A stretch of DNA of 64,000 bases from positions 220,001 to 284,000 of the forward strand of contig LR746280.1 of NCBI GenBank assembly GCA_902729315.2, read 5' to 3'. The notes under the pieces were generated by a model. That model worked only from the letters and a program-made list of their open reading frames with translations. It ran no database searches and had not been told where the DNA came from. A program made the position numbers and the translations under genes. The DNA is from Spirodela intermedia. Its lineage: Eukaryota > Streptophyta > Magnoliopsida > Alismatales > Araceae. Positions 31,401 through 44,236 of the stretch are shown here, piece by piece. Each line of letters starts with the position of its first letter. Position 1 is the stretch's first letter.

Positions 31401-34340
31401 TCGAAAAGAGGTTCATCTTCTCATAAGATATTCTAAAAGAGGTTCATCTTATACTCTAACTAGTTGAGTCCTCTTATTTATACCACAAGGGTCCCTCTTA
31501 GCTATTATACTTCAAGGTTGACCATTGTGCCCCACTAGGTAGCCATTGGGCATCATCTTGATTGACCCGCCGCCTATTGCACTTGCTTCACCCATTGTGC
31601 TAGCTGTTGGGCTTTTCAACATGCTTAGATCTATGTTCTCGTCATTGCATGGGAGTGGCTCTATGTCTACATTTTCTCATACCACTAGTCGTGTGTTTAG
31701 TCATGTGTTTGGGTTCTTATCTTAGAGTGAGACTCTTGGCACCTCTTCTGACCATTGTGCCATATGTGTTTTTTTGGCACCCACATATATCGTGATGTCT
31801 ACCTTGTGGCATCCTCATATTGTTTCCATAAGATCTTGAGTTGTCCATGTGGCATTCTCTCATGCTTGGAGGGTATAATGTCATCATTGACATGGAGGTG
31901 AGGTATTGCTCTACTTGAACTACAAACTACCACAAGTCTTCTTGAGGTTTCTCCTCTAACTAGAGCATGAAGTCTATTAGACAATTGAGGTTGTGATGGC
32001 CTCCTCCATTAGTTACTTGATGATCAAGTATCTTGATGTCCTTCAAAAAACATTGTGATGGATGTGGGTGGCTACTACTTGAGTAGATTTTGTTGTGAAT
32101 CAACTATCTACCTTATATATCTTAAAGAGTGATACATAGAATATGAGGTAATTGGTAGGAATGGTAGTAGATTTAGCTTATAGGTCTCTACTCCTATGTG
32201 GTCCAATATTTGAAAGGGCCCTAATATCTTAGTAGTAGGTTTTTGTTCTTTGAAGTGCCCCATGTATAATAATGGATCTCAAGGTGCATCATAGTAGTAC
32301 TTGATCACTCACTTGACGTTCTATTTATCAACAATATATATATTTTTGCTTTTTCATTCAACCAATGGCTCTTTGTAAATTTTCCTTTTAACAAATTTAT
32401 ATATTGACATGCTAGTCTTGATGTTATATGACATTAATTAGAAACATCCAAAAATTATAGAGGCATCAACAATTGAAGCCTAACGTGACAATTATTTTAT
32501 AATAAATCACTTAAATTTAAAGATTATAAAATTAGAAAATATTATTTTTCAATTTTTTAGAAGTATTTCAGCACTATTATATCAATTATAATTTTATAAA
32601 AGGCTCCAAAAATAATGAAAATCTTTCAATTCAATAAAAGAGATGTAAATAATATCAAGTAAAATTTTCATTTTTTTCTCAAAGAATATAACTTTTTATA
32701 ATTTCTAGACAATGATGAAGAAAAAATATATTTAAATATTTATTAAAAAGAAAATTTTGGGTGATGATGTGATTTGGGTGAAAATAGAGCTCTATCTAAT
32801 GATTATTATATTAGTAACTACATATGATTTAATTGATCATATTAAGATTTATAAAAGCTAAAATAATTGTAATAAATTAAAGATGAGTTTTGAAATTTAA
32901 AATCACACAAAATCTCTCTAACTTAAAAAATAAAAGTTTAAAGTAGGAAAATAGAGTTTTGATGTTGTAGTAGTGATCACTTGGATTTTGAGTACTCTAG
33001 AAAAAAATTATATAATGTTTACAATCTCAATAGTTCTCTTTTAACATGCACTATGTGAGCAACTTTTAGATCATCTTGTGAAGTTTAATAATTAATGAGG
33101 TAGGTTGATAAAAATATCTCCAACAACTATCACCTAGCAAAGTGAAAATTTAACAGTGTTCGAATTTGTAACAACTATTACCTAGTGGATATGAGTTCAA
33201 TAGAGGTAGAACGCATCTTATAGAGTTTCATTCTCATGTCCATGTAGTAAGAGGAGGCTTGTATTGCATTCAGTATGTTCTAAGGGGACGACAATTTATC
33301 TTTTGATAGATCATCCTATTCTCAACGATGACATATTCGTCAATCAAACAGAGATAATTCCTTCAATAAATTTATGATATTTTTATCAATAATCTTTTGT
33401 CAATTAAAAATAACACTTTGTGAATTGTGTTGATGAAAATTTTATTGATGATTGGGGTGGCTTGATCATTGATCGATATTTTACAAAAAAAGATTGTGAA
33501 CTATAAATTATAACTTTGGTAGGATTTGCACATTTTCTAATTTTTTGATTACATGAGAAATGATTAATAAATTACTAAATACTCTTAAGATATTGTGATA
33601 ATAATTATGTTTTATTCTCATATCACAGTGACTTTTTGGTATTAATTTATTTATTTATATTTATTTTAGCTCAAAAATATGAATCTTAAAATTATAGAAA
33701 ATCACATAATTAATCAAAAATATATAATCAAATAGTTAAAAACTTCTTCTTAATTTAACATAAATATAAGTATATTTATTATGAGTTAGGGCGTAAAATA
33801 TATTATCAATTAATTATTCACTCATGATATTGAAGATTTATTAACGTCTCATTAATAGTTCAAATGAGAAGTAGTTAATAGCATACATTGTAAATGTTGG
33901 GTTAGTTGTGCAATATCAAATAACTCTATCTAATTATCTTATGTAGGGCGACATAGTGTCTAAGTTATCCTTTATCAACACATATGTTTGTGGGTGATAG
34001 GTTGTGAAGAAGTGTAGTCACATGTCGAGTTTGATATTCTCTTTGTTAAGTGAGAGCATCTTAATCAAAGATGATGATCTAAGATAAGCCCCATTCTTAA
34101 TGACATGCTTGAAGATCAATTAATATACATCCTCAATTGTGCAACAATCATTTGTTAGAATAGAAATGTCGTAGACTAAGAGCTTGTTAACAATTACTAA
34201 GATGACATCATTCAGTCCATTCTTAGTAAAACATGTAATAAAATCTAAAGTGATTGTGTGTCATGGTACCTTGAGGATGGTAATTGTTACAAGAGACTTA
34301 CTCACCATCAATGCTCTATCTTACCTTTTTGACCAATGAG
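31400..34340 (-). mobile_element. AT-rich block with a second, minus-strand gypsy pol fragment
   Basis: At about 32170-32330 the minus strand reads KILGPFQILDHIGVETYKLNL followed by PITSYSMYHS with few stops, matching the integrase C-terminus of gypsy elements (the GPF...IG...YxLxLP block). Most of the remaining 2.9 kb is extremely AT-rich (32.4-33.9 kb) and shows no identifiable domain or host gene. Confidence 0.5.
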
Positions 34341-37300
34341 ATAAAATTTTACATGAACTTCCATTTTTTTTTTAAATGTAATCAAAAATAATTAAGACTT
34401 TGTAGTGTCAAGGTTTGTTGTTGTTTCTAGTGCTCCAACCACATATAGATATGCCCCAAAAAATGACAATAATAGAAAGGAGTAAAGAAAAGGAAATTGG
34501 TATGAAATCTTATTCCACTCTCTATGAACATAAAATATAGAACTTCAACAAAAATTCACCGAGCTGTCAAGCCACAGATGGTGGATTAACATATAGTACT
34601 TAAAGACCCTCAAATGGTTAATTCAAGATAGCCACTCTTCTCTCTCCACTTAGACAGTTGGGAAAAATTCTAAATGTTTACTTTGATCTTTTTTTGTCAC
34701 TTTAAAGGTCTTGATTCTCATTGATTGTCAAATGATCTGATTGTTCTCCCATAACCATTAGGTTGTTATCCTCTATTCCGCTTCGTAATGACCTTAATTT
34801 GTCAATTTCAAATCAACCATTATTTTGAATTCAAATTAAATATGATCATCTATTATTAATCAATCTCATAAATTGATATTTAGAGTGAAACAGTTGTATA
34901 CTACCCATTCTCTTGCCACGTGGATGAGAGCTAGCAGCCAAGGTTTCAACATTACTCTCCCTCAAAAGTCCCACCTTGTCCTCAAGGTAGAAATTTGAAT
35001 ATTGATGGAGGATTTTTTATACTTTTTTTCATGTGGTTTCTTTAAGTGCGGCATCCCATCATTTTATTTAAACCTCCAACCTAGATGGTATATGTTGAAT
35101 CACCAATACTTAGGCCGGGGTTGCAGTCTTCGTCCAACTATAAGGGGCTAATTGAACTCAAGAGGATATTGAGAATGACCAATTTCAATTGAGAAATATT
35201 GAACATATTATGAATACAAGTTGACACAAGAAGATCGAGTCAATAAGCCACATGTCTAATTCATTGAAGTACTATGTGGGCCTATAAAATCTTTGGCACC
35301 ATCTTCTCATAAGAACATCGACCAGGGAAAGTTTGCCTATATGGTTGTAATTGAAGATAAACTTAATTGTCAATTTTGAATTCAAATTATTGACAATTAC
35401 AACCATCATAATTCTTCATTTAAGTTTGAGCCTTTAGTAAATATTCTTTTAATTGATTGACTATTTCTTCTAGGTCACTCAATAATTGATCAACTTTAGT
35501 TTCGGTTAGCGACTGAGCTCAATATCGCAACAAGGTGGGTGGGTCTCAACCATACATGATATAAAATGGAGACTATTCAAATGAGCTGTTGAAGTTTGTG
35601 TTGAACTAATTCAGCTCATGAAAGTTATTTAGTCTTGTGTTTGGGTAGATCACTTATGAATCATCTAAGGTAAGTTTTCAATCCTTGATTGACCACTTCA
35701 CTCTACCCATCAGACTGTAGGTCATAAGCGTTTGTTCTCCACATCAAAGTGTCATGAAGTCAAAATAATTCATGCTAGAAAGAGCTTAAAAAGATCATTC
35801 GCTATCATAAATAATTGACTATGAAATTCCATGAAGTTACACCACATCATCAATAAAGGTATGGGTTATTTTCACAATTGTGAATGAGTGTCTAATAGGG
35901 AAAAAATGTCCTCTTAGATAGATGATCCACTACCTTCAATTAAATCTATGATTAAATATGCTCATATTTTGATCTATAATCAAGAGGTTGAAGAAAGCTA
36001 GCTGAAGATAATGCCTCTATTTTGATACATTGACAAACATGACTAGTAGAAATGTATGAACACACCCACTGTTTCATCCCTCTCCACCTCATGTTTCAAA
36101 CAATTTGTATAAAAGTTCGATGAAAACTTGAATAACCACTAATAGTCGAGTCATGAAATTCTTGTAAGATTTACAAAACGAGTGTCAAGTTTGTGGATAA
36201 AATAAGTTTACCTCTTAAAAATAGGTTTTTATGTTGTAGGGAATAATGTGGCCACTATCTCATGATGTCGAGGAAGATCTAAGAGGATTTTACTAAATTA
36301 GATGCTTTCGTAGATTTCTATTTTTATTACCTCAACATCTAGTAATTTTGTGTGCAACAACTCTATTATTTAAAGCCAAATGTCATCAAGAGCTAAAGAT
36401 AAAGTATATTTGAAACTCTTATGATCAATATAGATGACTTTCATGTGCTAGAGGAGATAATATTTTCATTTGAAAATCACAAGAATAATTATTATCAATT
36501 TGTGTTCATAGATGGATTTCAATTTGTCAATGGTTGTCAACACTTGACTAAAGTAGACATGAGCCTTCTCCTTCACATTAAGATGGCCCTAGCTCTTTTG
36601 AGAGATGTGTATGCCTTTAACATAAAGACAATGGACAAAATTTGACAACAAGAGAACATGTACTATGATGAAAGTTATTTTTATATCTTGAAAGTTGTGT
36701 CAACATTTGTATTTCATCTAGAAGCATCTTTCAACTACTGTGTGAGAGGCCAAACCTTAGAAATATAATATTTATTGAAGTACCAATAATAATTTATATG
36801 TCTCAAGAATTCATAGAGTTCTTAGAGATATAAAGTAGTCGGCCACCTCTACACTACTATTACCTTGTCTTGATCTACTGTGACCCCATCACCAGAGATC
36901 TAATGACTTAAATACAATCTATTGCTTAAATGAGTATTTTTGAGAATTCACGTGAAAATTATTTTCTTATAAAATCTAGAAAACTTAAAGTAAATGATCA
37001 TAATATTTTGTCCTACTTCAACTTGTTGGTTGTATAATAATCCACATAAAAGCACCATGATATGTCCTTCCTTATGAGAAAGATTGAGTTAAACAATAGG
37101 CTTTGAGAATGTTAGATGACCCCTAGGGACAACATTTTACAGAGTCATTTCTCTAGCTCATTTTTTCAATAATACGGATATTAGAAAGGCTAGGCATGCA
37201 TTAATTTGGTTTATGATTTCAGCAAGATCCTATGATCCAGCCCACAATTAGGTGGGAGGCCCTTAAGGTCTATAAATACCATTGGAAATGTTATTGCGAT

Positions 37301-39800
37301 ATAGTAGCCAATGGCAAATGCTCTGCTTTGATATATGATGAAGACAACATGTATAATTTGATGTATAATTCATCTTGTCGAATGTGGCCCACCAATGATT
37401 GTAGAGTAAGGGATGATTCGTTCAACTTAGAACAAGAGGGTCCAAACCTCAAAATCTATTTCAATCTTCCAATGATCTCTCATTCATCTAAGGCCAAGGA
37501 TGATGCCCATTGTGGTCAAGGGAAAGGACTAGGAAGTCCTCATAAGTTGTTAGTGCTTACATGTTGATAGGAAAGGAGCGGCAAACTTCCATCTTGAGCA
37601 CTCCATCATTAGTATTTGTCATGACTTTGAACCTACCTATTTTGGACACTAGCAAGTTCAGATTTTGTGTCAACTTGTGGTTGATGAAGTTGTGAGCGGC
37701 TTTGGTATCCACTAGAATAGAGATGAATAGTTATATGATGTCTCCTCAAAATCTTAAAGATCAAGTAGATCATTTTTCTACTAATGAGTTCAAAGATACC
37801 TCCATATACATCTTCTTTGTTTTCCAATTTGACTAGGGCTTCTTCCTTGGCTAGCTCTTGTGAAAAGTTAAACTCGAAACGAGCGGAGAGAATGAGTAGA
37901 TCCTTCCTACACTAGTGGCTTGGAGAGAATTTATCATCATAGTGAAAATAGATTGAGCCTTTTCTTTTACTCCATCGCATTTAAGAGACCATCTTTAGGT
38001 GATTCCATTCAAAGTTTCTCCTCTTCCATTTAGTAAAAAGTACTAGGCTAAGGTTGTTGACCATCAATATTTTGACCCTTCCTTTGACTATGGGGTTGAG
38101 AGGGTGAGTTAAGCCCTACGAGTGTAGAATTCTTTCTCTCAATGTAATGAGCAGTGGCCATAATAGCTTCCAATCCAATCAGATTAAGGATGTAAACCTC
38201 AGCTTAAATACCCTTGCGAAGGCCTTTTAGGGAGGTCACGTCAAGGATATCTCTAGGGATATTTCTAGGCACTCAAAATCCTCTTTGTATTCGTTGACTA
38301 TTCTTATTTGTGACATCTCTAAAAATTGTTAACACAAGATGTTTGATTGCACGATGCTGAAATATTGTAGAAGCTTACGCTTAAAATCATCCCACATGTA
38401 GAAGGGATGTCACTCCTCAACCTAGTAGAATTAGTGGAGTGCTCATCCTTCCATGTAGAGGATAGCATGTGCTAATTTTTCTTGTGTTGGTACATAGTAG
38501 GTGAATAAATAGAGTTCGATGTAAAATATCTATCCTTCAAGGTCAATGCTTGTAAAAATTAGGAGGTCAAGTCAACGTCAAGACACAATTTTTGGAGCTA
38601 GAGAATTTCCTAAATTATCCTCTAAATGATGATGATTGGGCGATGTAATTAGTAGTTGACTAAATTATGTTGGCTAGTCATTCACTGTTCTTGTTTTCTA
38701 GCCCATTATGATGGACGATTTAACTAAAATTGAAGCTACTCTAGAGATTCAACAATGACTCCAAGTTGGCAATTGAACTCCAACTACTCTCCTTTTAGTT
38801 CCTATAAGTTTCATGACGATGATGAGTTTGACCGCCTCCACCTCTTTCTCTAAACTTTTTAACGTGAGATCAACAAGTTGAGAGCCAACATCTTATTTAT
38901 TGCAACATCTACTTTGTTTGCTAGCCTACAGTAGTTTTAGAATTTTATAGAAAAATCCTCTCAAGTCTTAGGTGAATCAATTTGACCTGAAGTGTCACCA
39001 AATCTTTGCAATCTCTATGATGAATCTACTATCACACTTGGTCTTTTGACATCTTTCACCTCATGATTTTCTAAGTACTCCTCTAAGTCCTAAATGAAAT
39101 TGTTGATCTCTGATGCATTGCAAGTCCCTACAAATAGCCTTGGGTTAAGTACTTATGAGGTTTTCTTCTTCAGAACTTGAAGACATCTCCTCCTCAATTG
39201 ATAGACCTTGGCCTTAAGGCCTTGCATATCCTCCCTTAGCTCTTTCAGTGATGTTTGTTTCGCTTGACTAGAGTTTTTGTGAGTATCCCTCTATAACTTT
39301 TTCAACTTGATAATCATCAATCATGAGTGCTCTTCTAATAAATTTCAAAGTTCTTGCCCTTCCATCTATGATTGTTAGGATTTTTCTTACAACCAAGCAT
39401 TCATCTATGAAATGTGTGCCTCTTATAAGACATATTTCATCCTCACAATTTAGAGTTGATGTCCTCTCTCTCTCATGACCCTAATACTACTATTACACCT
39501 AGATAAAGTTGTAGGTGCAGATGTCTCTCCCCTCTCAACTAGCCTTCTGCTTATAGGTAAGTGACTCTCACAAGCTATTCTAAAGAAGTTTCTAATATCA
39601 CAAAGGATGGAAGGGAAGAACAATATAAAACCATCTCAAGCTTTATTGATATCATTATCATCCTTTCAATTTATAGAGAAACCTACACGATATTACTCAA
39701 ATTATCTTAATAACTTTTACAATATTTTTCTCACAATCTAATCACAAATTAGGACTCCAAAATAAATTATCCATGGGTAATAGATACATCATTTTTTGTA
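34340..39800 (-). mobile_element. Decayed Ty3/gypsy LTR retrotransposon, minus strand
   Basis: Domains appear on the minus strand in the expected gag-pol order. Gag-like at about 38.1-38.5 kb (MWDDFKRKLLQYF, IVNEYKEDFECLE). Reverse transcriptase piece near 37.05 kb (WCFYVDYYTTNK) and the pre-RNase H block near 36.85 kb (SGDGVTVDQDKVIVV, RWPTTLYL). Integrase near 35.55-35.80 kb (SDG.SEVVNQGLKTYLR, SDLPKH). A chromovirus-type LEDKV end at about 34972-34987, closely followed by TGTTGAAACC (minus strand, from 34951), a plausible LTR start. At 39.5-39.8 kb a TATA-like element and AATAAA suggest the other LTR, but the two ends were not visibly similar. All frames contain many stops. Confidence 0.75.
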
Positions 39801-40488
39801 GTAGTTAATATATATTATTAGAGATAGAAAAAACTTAACTAGATTAATATATACTTGGTGGCAGATCAAATCGGAAGTTTAAATGTATTGTTTACCTTAA
39901 AAGGTCTAAGCAAATAGCATAGTTTGATATTTTTTTTCACTTGTGTATGATATTCTAACTCATATTCCAAAAAAAGAAACATTTTTGCTCTTTAAGATCA
40001 TACTACTAAACTCATGCATGCTGAGTTGTGGTGAGAGTGGAAATTTGAAAAAATAATTAGATATGAAAACTATAGTAAACATTCAAATGACCAAAGTAGA
40101 ACACGAAAGCAGGAACAAGGATGGTAGGTAGAACTAAATGATAAGTCCACCCTCCCCCTTTAAGCGAAGGGGGCGTTATTATGCAGGCAAAGGGTTTGCA
40201 TAAAAGTGGAGAAGGATCGGATAGCAGCAACTCCTTTTAGCCATCGATCTTCTGGTGAAGGTACTGTTATTAGGGTAAGCATTGCAGAAACAGTTGATTT
40301 TTATTGATACTACTCCGACGAAGAATGCATCTGTGGAAGTGATTTTGGGAGAGGAATCGGAGCCCGAGAGTGCGGCGCGACTGGCTCCGGTGGCTTCTCC
40401 AAGTGCGGCGGCTCTGACATCTGTTGACCACCGGCCATCAGGGTTCAGTTTAGAGCGGAGGGGGGAGGAGGAGAGAAGGGCCACGGCG
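39800..40488. other. Boundary of the transposon block and DNMT2 upstream region
   Basis: AT-rich to about 40.13 kb, then an abrupt rise in GC content. The region from about 40.15 to 40.49 kb is the probable promoter and 5' UTR of the DNMT2 gene; no clear TATA box was seen. Confidence 0.5.
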
Positions 40489-43400
40489 ATGGAGGCGGAG
40501 AAGGCGCCGTGGAGGATCCTAGAATTCTACAGCGGCATCGGGGGCATGGTAGGCACTGTTGCTCTTTTTTGTTGCTGTTCCATCTGGGGTTTCTAGGGTT
40601 TTGCTTGTTCTCTGGAAACGGCCCTCAAGTCTCTGATATGGGAATGAAGAGGTACTCGTTGGCGAAGGCGGGGGTGCGAGGGGAGGTGATGGAGGCCTTC
40701 GACATCAACGACTGCGCGAACGACGTTTATGAGCATAATTTCGGCCATCGCCCTTTCCAGGTGAGCGTGTCGTCGTTCCGAAGTCTACCATTCCCCGCGC
40801 TTCTCACGTCCATGGTGATCTTCCGATTGTTATCGTTGCTACCTCTGCCCACCACCGTTAATTTTCTCGCCGAGCATCGAGAATACTGCAGAATTTATCA
40901 GAATGTTCAACTTCGAAACCTTGTGTCGTTCATTCTGTCTACCGGATTCGGTGACCACTGATGAAGATTTAGCTGTGCCAATCACATCTGCGTTGACGTT
41001 TTTTATGGATTCCTGAAGGGTAACATTCAGAGTCTCTCTTCCGATGAGCTCGACAAGTACGGAGCAGATGCTTGGCTCATGTCCCCGCCTTGCCAGCCTT
41101 ACACCCGTCAAGGTTGGCGGTCGGAGCACGGATGCTCTTGCCAAAACCTCTCATCAAAGCTTATGGTATTGTCGTGGAGCGTTCTGTGACGAGAAATCAA
41201 TCCTTGTAGGTCTCCAGAAACACTCGGCCGATGCTCGCGCGTCTTCTTTCATCAAGATCCTCGAACTTATTCCCCACATGCGGCAGCCCCCGGCGGCCTT
41301 GTTTGTGGAGAATGTCGTTGGTTTCGAGGTCCATACATTTGTGCCATTCACGTCTCAAGAGCTGTTTATTCTGAATTACCTCAGTGGAACCTGCTAATCT
41401 TCTCAATTTCGTATTTCTTGTTGCAGACATCAGATACCCACGATCAGCTGATCGATATCTTGATCAAAACTGGTTTCACCACCCAGGAATACATCTTGAG
41501 CCCGCTGCAGTTTGGGATCCCGTATTCCAGGCCTCGATACTTTTGCCTGGTACGCCTCTCTCTCTCTATCTATCTATCTATCTATCCATCCATCCATCCA
41601 TCATTGCAGCTTCTCGACAAAACATTAATGAACATCAAAGTAATTATCTGAGAAGTTGCTACATCATGGCATGGAGGGTACCTTGGTCAATCGTGGTCAA
41701 CATCTTATCGGCATATGAGCGTTTGACTTCTTTCTCTGTCTATATATCGCCGATATATGGTGAGAGGGAGAATATCCTGTTTCCATGGTATTTGATACCC
41801 ATTATGCGAGGTCCATCCAACACAGAAAACCTGAAAAAAGAAAAGACTATGCTCCCAAGAACTCATTCGGTGGCTTGATTCTATAGTTAGATTTGTTGAG
41901 AAGTAAAGGTTTTCTCTTTCTTGATTGCAGGCAAAAAGGAGGCCCTTGTCTTTTCCACATTCATCCGTCGATGGGCAGCTTCTCTTGGCGCCCTTCCCTT
42001 TTCTCCAAGAAAATAGCGACCATGTGGCAAAAGATGAAGGCTCTTACCCAAGCACAGTGGCGGAGACGTCTCTAGTGCCCTGTGAACCCATCAAAAAATT
42101 TCTGCAGGGAAGCTTTTCTTCTGGTGTTCTCCCAGCGAACCCAAAGTCAAACTTGTCTGGCGAAAAGAATATAGATGAGGCTCCTGACGAGCATCCTGCA
42201 CTGGAGCAGCTATGCAAAGCATGCAGCTATCTGGACGAGAATGGCGCCGACCATGAGTTCCCCAATGTCTATGCAGTCCCCCGTAGTCTGATAGAGAGAT
42301 GGGGAGGAGCCATGGGTATCCTTCGACTATGATTTCCCCATTCATATGGCACGGAATCTATTATCTTATTTATTTACACATTTTTCCATCCGGATTCATC
42401 TAAATAGTTCCTGTTTTCCCGTGCCAAGTCCTTGAAATCTGCAAACAGATATCGTCTTCCCCAGTTCTAGGCGCTGCTGCTGTTTCACCAAGAGTTATTA
42501 TCGTTATGTGAAGGGTACGGGCTCTCTTCTGGCGACTGTTCAAGTGAGAACGCATCTGATAGCTGGGCAAAACTTCTCATCTGTGTGTCTGCTTCTTAAC
42601 GATTGGCGTCTCTGTTTGCTCTTTCTACAATAACATCTGCTGCCAAAAAAATTGCTCTCTTGCAGTCTGTGGATAAGGGTGAACTCTCATTGGAAGACCT
42701 GGGTCTGAGATATTTCACTCCACGAGAGGTGCCCATCTTGCTGTGTACTTTCAGATGCATACATATTTATCCTGGCATTAATTTTTATTCATGTCTGTAT
42801 ATATATAAATTTGTTCCTTATCAGGTTGCCAATCTGCATTCATTCCCGGAGGATTTTGACTTTCCACCGCATATAAGCCTTCGTCAGAGGTAACTACCCT
42901 CTCTCATCGGCAGATTTGACAGAAAATATCTTCTTTACTGCTGAAACCCATCTTCTTTCTCCTCATGAGATGCCGGGGAAACCCACCAGAGCTTCTTTTT
43001 CTAAAAAAAACCTTATTTTTTTCCTCTGGTTTAGCTGTATTCTTCTTAGGAAACTCGCATCCTCATTGTGAGGCTTCTGCACCTCATTTTTTTCAAGAAC
43101 ACCCACAATTTATTTACAAAAATATTGCCATAATGACGACCGCATCCGATTGATCTGGTTACCTGCCTGTCGGGTTAGTTTCCTACCTGTCGAGCTTAGA
43201 AGAAGGAAGGTTGGCGTTGACTGTGAAGGAATCAACCACGGTTAAATGTTCTTCCTGTTCTGGAGTAGAAAAGCAGGGGACGGTCTGAGGAGAGGAGTTA
43301 CTCCCAGATGAGAGACTCATCGTGGGACTTCGCACTGGGGGTTTTGTTTATTTAAAATAAAAAATAAAAAAATAAAAAATAAAAAATAAAAACCAGCATC

Positions 43401-43623
43401 GTACCATCCAATTTATTTGGATTTATCAGCGACCGACCTGATGTATATGTATTAGATATATTTGAGAAGAACACGTCAGGGTTGACTTGTGAAGAACTTC
43501 CTCTGCAGGTATGCGTTGCTAGGGAACAGCCTGAGCGTGGCAGTTGTGGCCCCTCTTCTCCGGTACCTGTTATCGGAGCCGAGCAGCAACAGCCACCGAC
43601 TGCCCCTTCAGAAACCCGGGTAG
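40489..43623 (+). CDS. DNMT2: tRNA (cytosine-5) methyltransferase DNMT2/TRDMT1
   Basis: Methylates C38 of tRNAs such as tRNA-Asp (family knowledge). Ten exons: join(40489..40548,40650..40760,41019..41112,41210..41328,41427..41549,41931..42315,42449..42543,42666..42728,42825..42889,43509..43623), 409 aa; all junctions are GT-AG and in phase. Motif [11 protein letters not shown] (residues 11-20, ending at the first junction), [18 protein letters not shown], catalytic [10 protein letters not shown] (Cys82), [29 protein letters not shown], the DNMT2 signature CFT (309-311) in [17 protein letters not shown], and the final [19 protein letters not shown]. Every methyltransferase motif needed for activity is present. 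Exon 6 (385 nt) encodes the target-recognition region, which is somewhat longer than in Arabidopsis. It sits directly beside the 13-kb transposon block. Confidence 0.96.
41557..41602. repeat. (CT)(TCTA)(TCCA) compound microsatellite
   Basis: In the DNMT2 intron after exon 5, starting eight bases from the donor. CT units are followed by TCTA and then TCCA units. Confidence 0.9.
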
Positions 43624-43837
43624 AACCCGCCGGCTTCTCAGCAGCCCTTGCCTTCTCCGATTGCGACCAAACCTGTTTTTTTTATATTATTATTATTATT
43701 AAAAAAAAAGAGGTTCCATACGGCCTGTTTCCAGTTTATACATATTATTTTATTTATTTGTATTTTTATTTATCCTGCAAATATCGCCCATTCAATTCGC
43801 TCATATCCATGCATACAGATGCAGGGGTCCTACCGGT

Positions 43838-43874
43838 CTTCTTCTTCTTCTTCTTCTTCTTCTTCTTCTTCTTC
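43838..43874. repeat. (TTC)12 microsatellite
   Basis: About twelve TTC units downstream of the DNMT2 stop. A second TTC run lies at 44191-44219 in the leader of the next gene, and (AAAAAT)n at about 43356-43391 in the last DNMT2 intron. Confidence 0.9.
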
Positions 43875-44236
43875 GAGAAAGAAAAGCCTTCTGCGCGTGG
43901 GTTTCTCTCGAGGATCACCGGAGAAGGTTTCAGGGTCCTCATTTGACGTGTCATCTCATGATTGGTTTTCGCTTAAACCTTGTTAGTCTATGATTGGATG
44001 TTGTTTAGGACGTGGAGGCTCTGATGTGGGTCCCACTTTCTACAGCGATTCTCCACCCGCTCGCGCGGCCTGATTCGCGGGCAGGCAGAGAGAGAGAAAA
44101 ATATACGTTGTATTTCCTATTTTACCCTTTCTGCGGGTCCTTTTGTTAGAGTACGGCGTAGTGCGTTCTCCTGTCGTCGGAGTGTCTGAGTCTTCTTCTT
44201 CTTCTTCTTCTTCTTCTTCTTTCCCGGGGGGAGGGG

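Noticed and set aside
36421-36645. 74-aa + strand frame in the transposon block
   Set aside because: Antisense to the pol region of the minus-strand gypsy element; no domain.
43482-43946. 154-aa frame over the last DNMT2 exon
   Set aside because: Different frame from the DNMT2 exon and extends into simple repeats.
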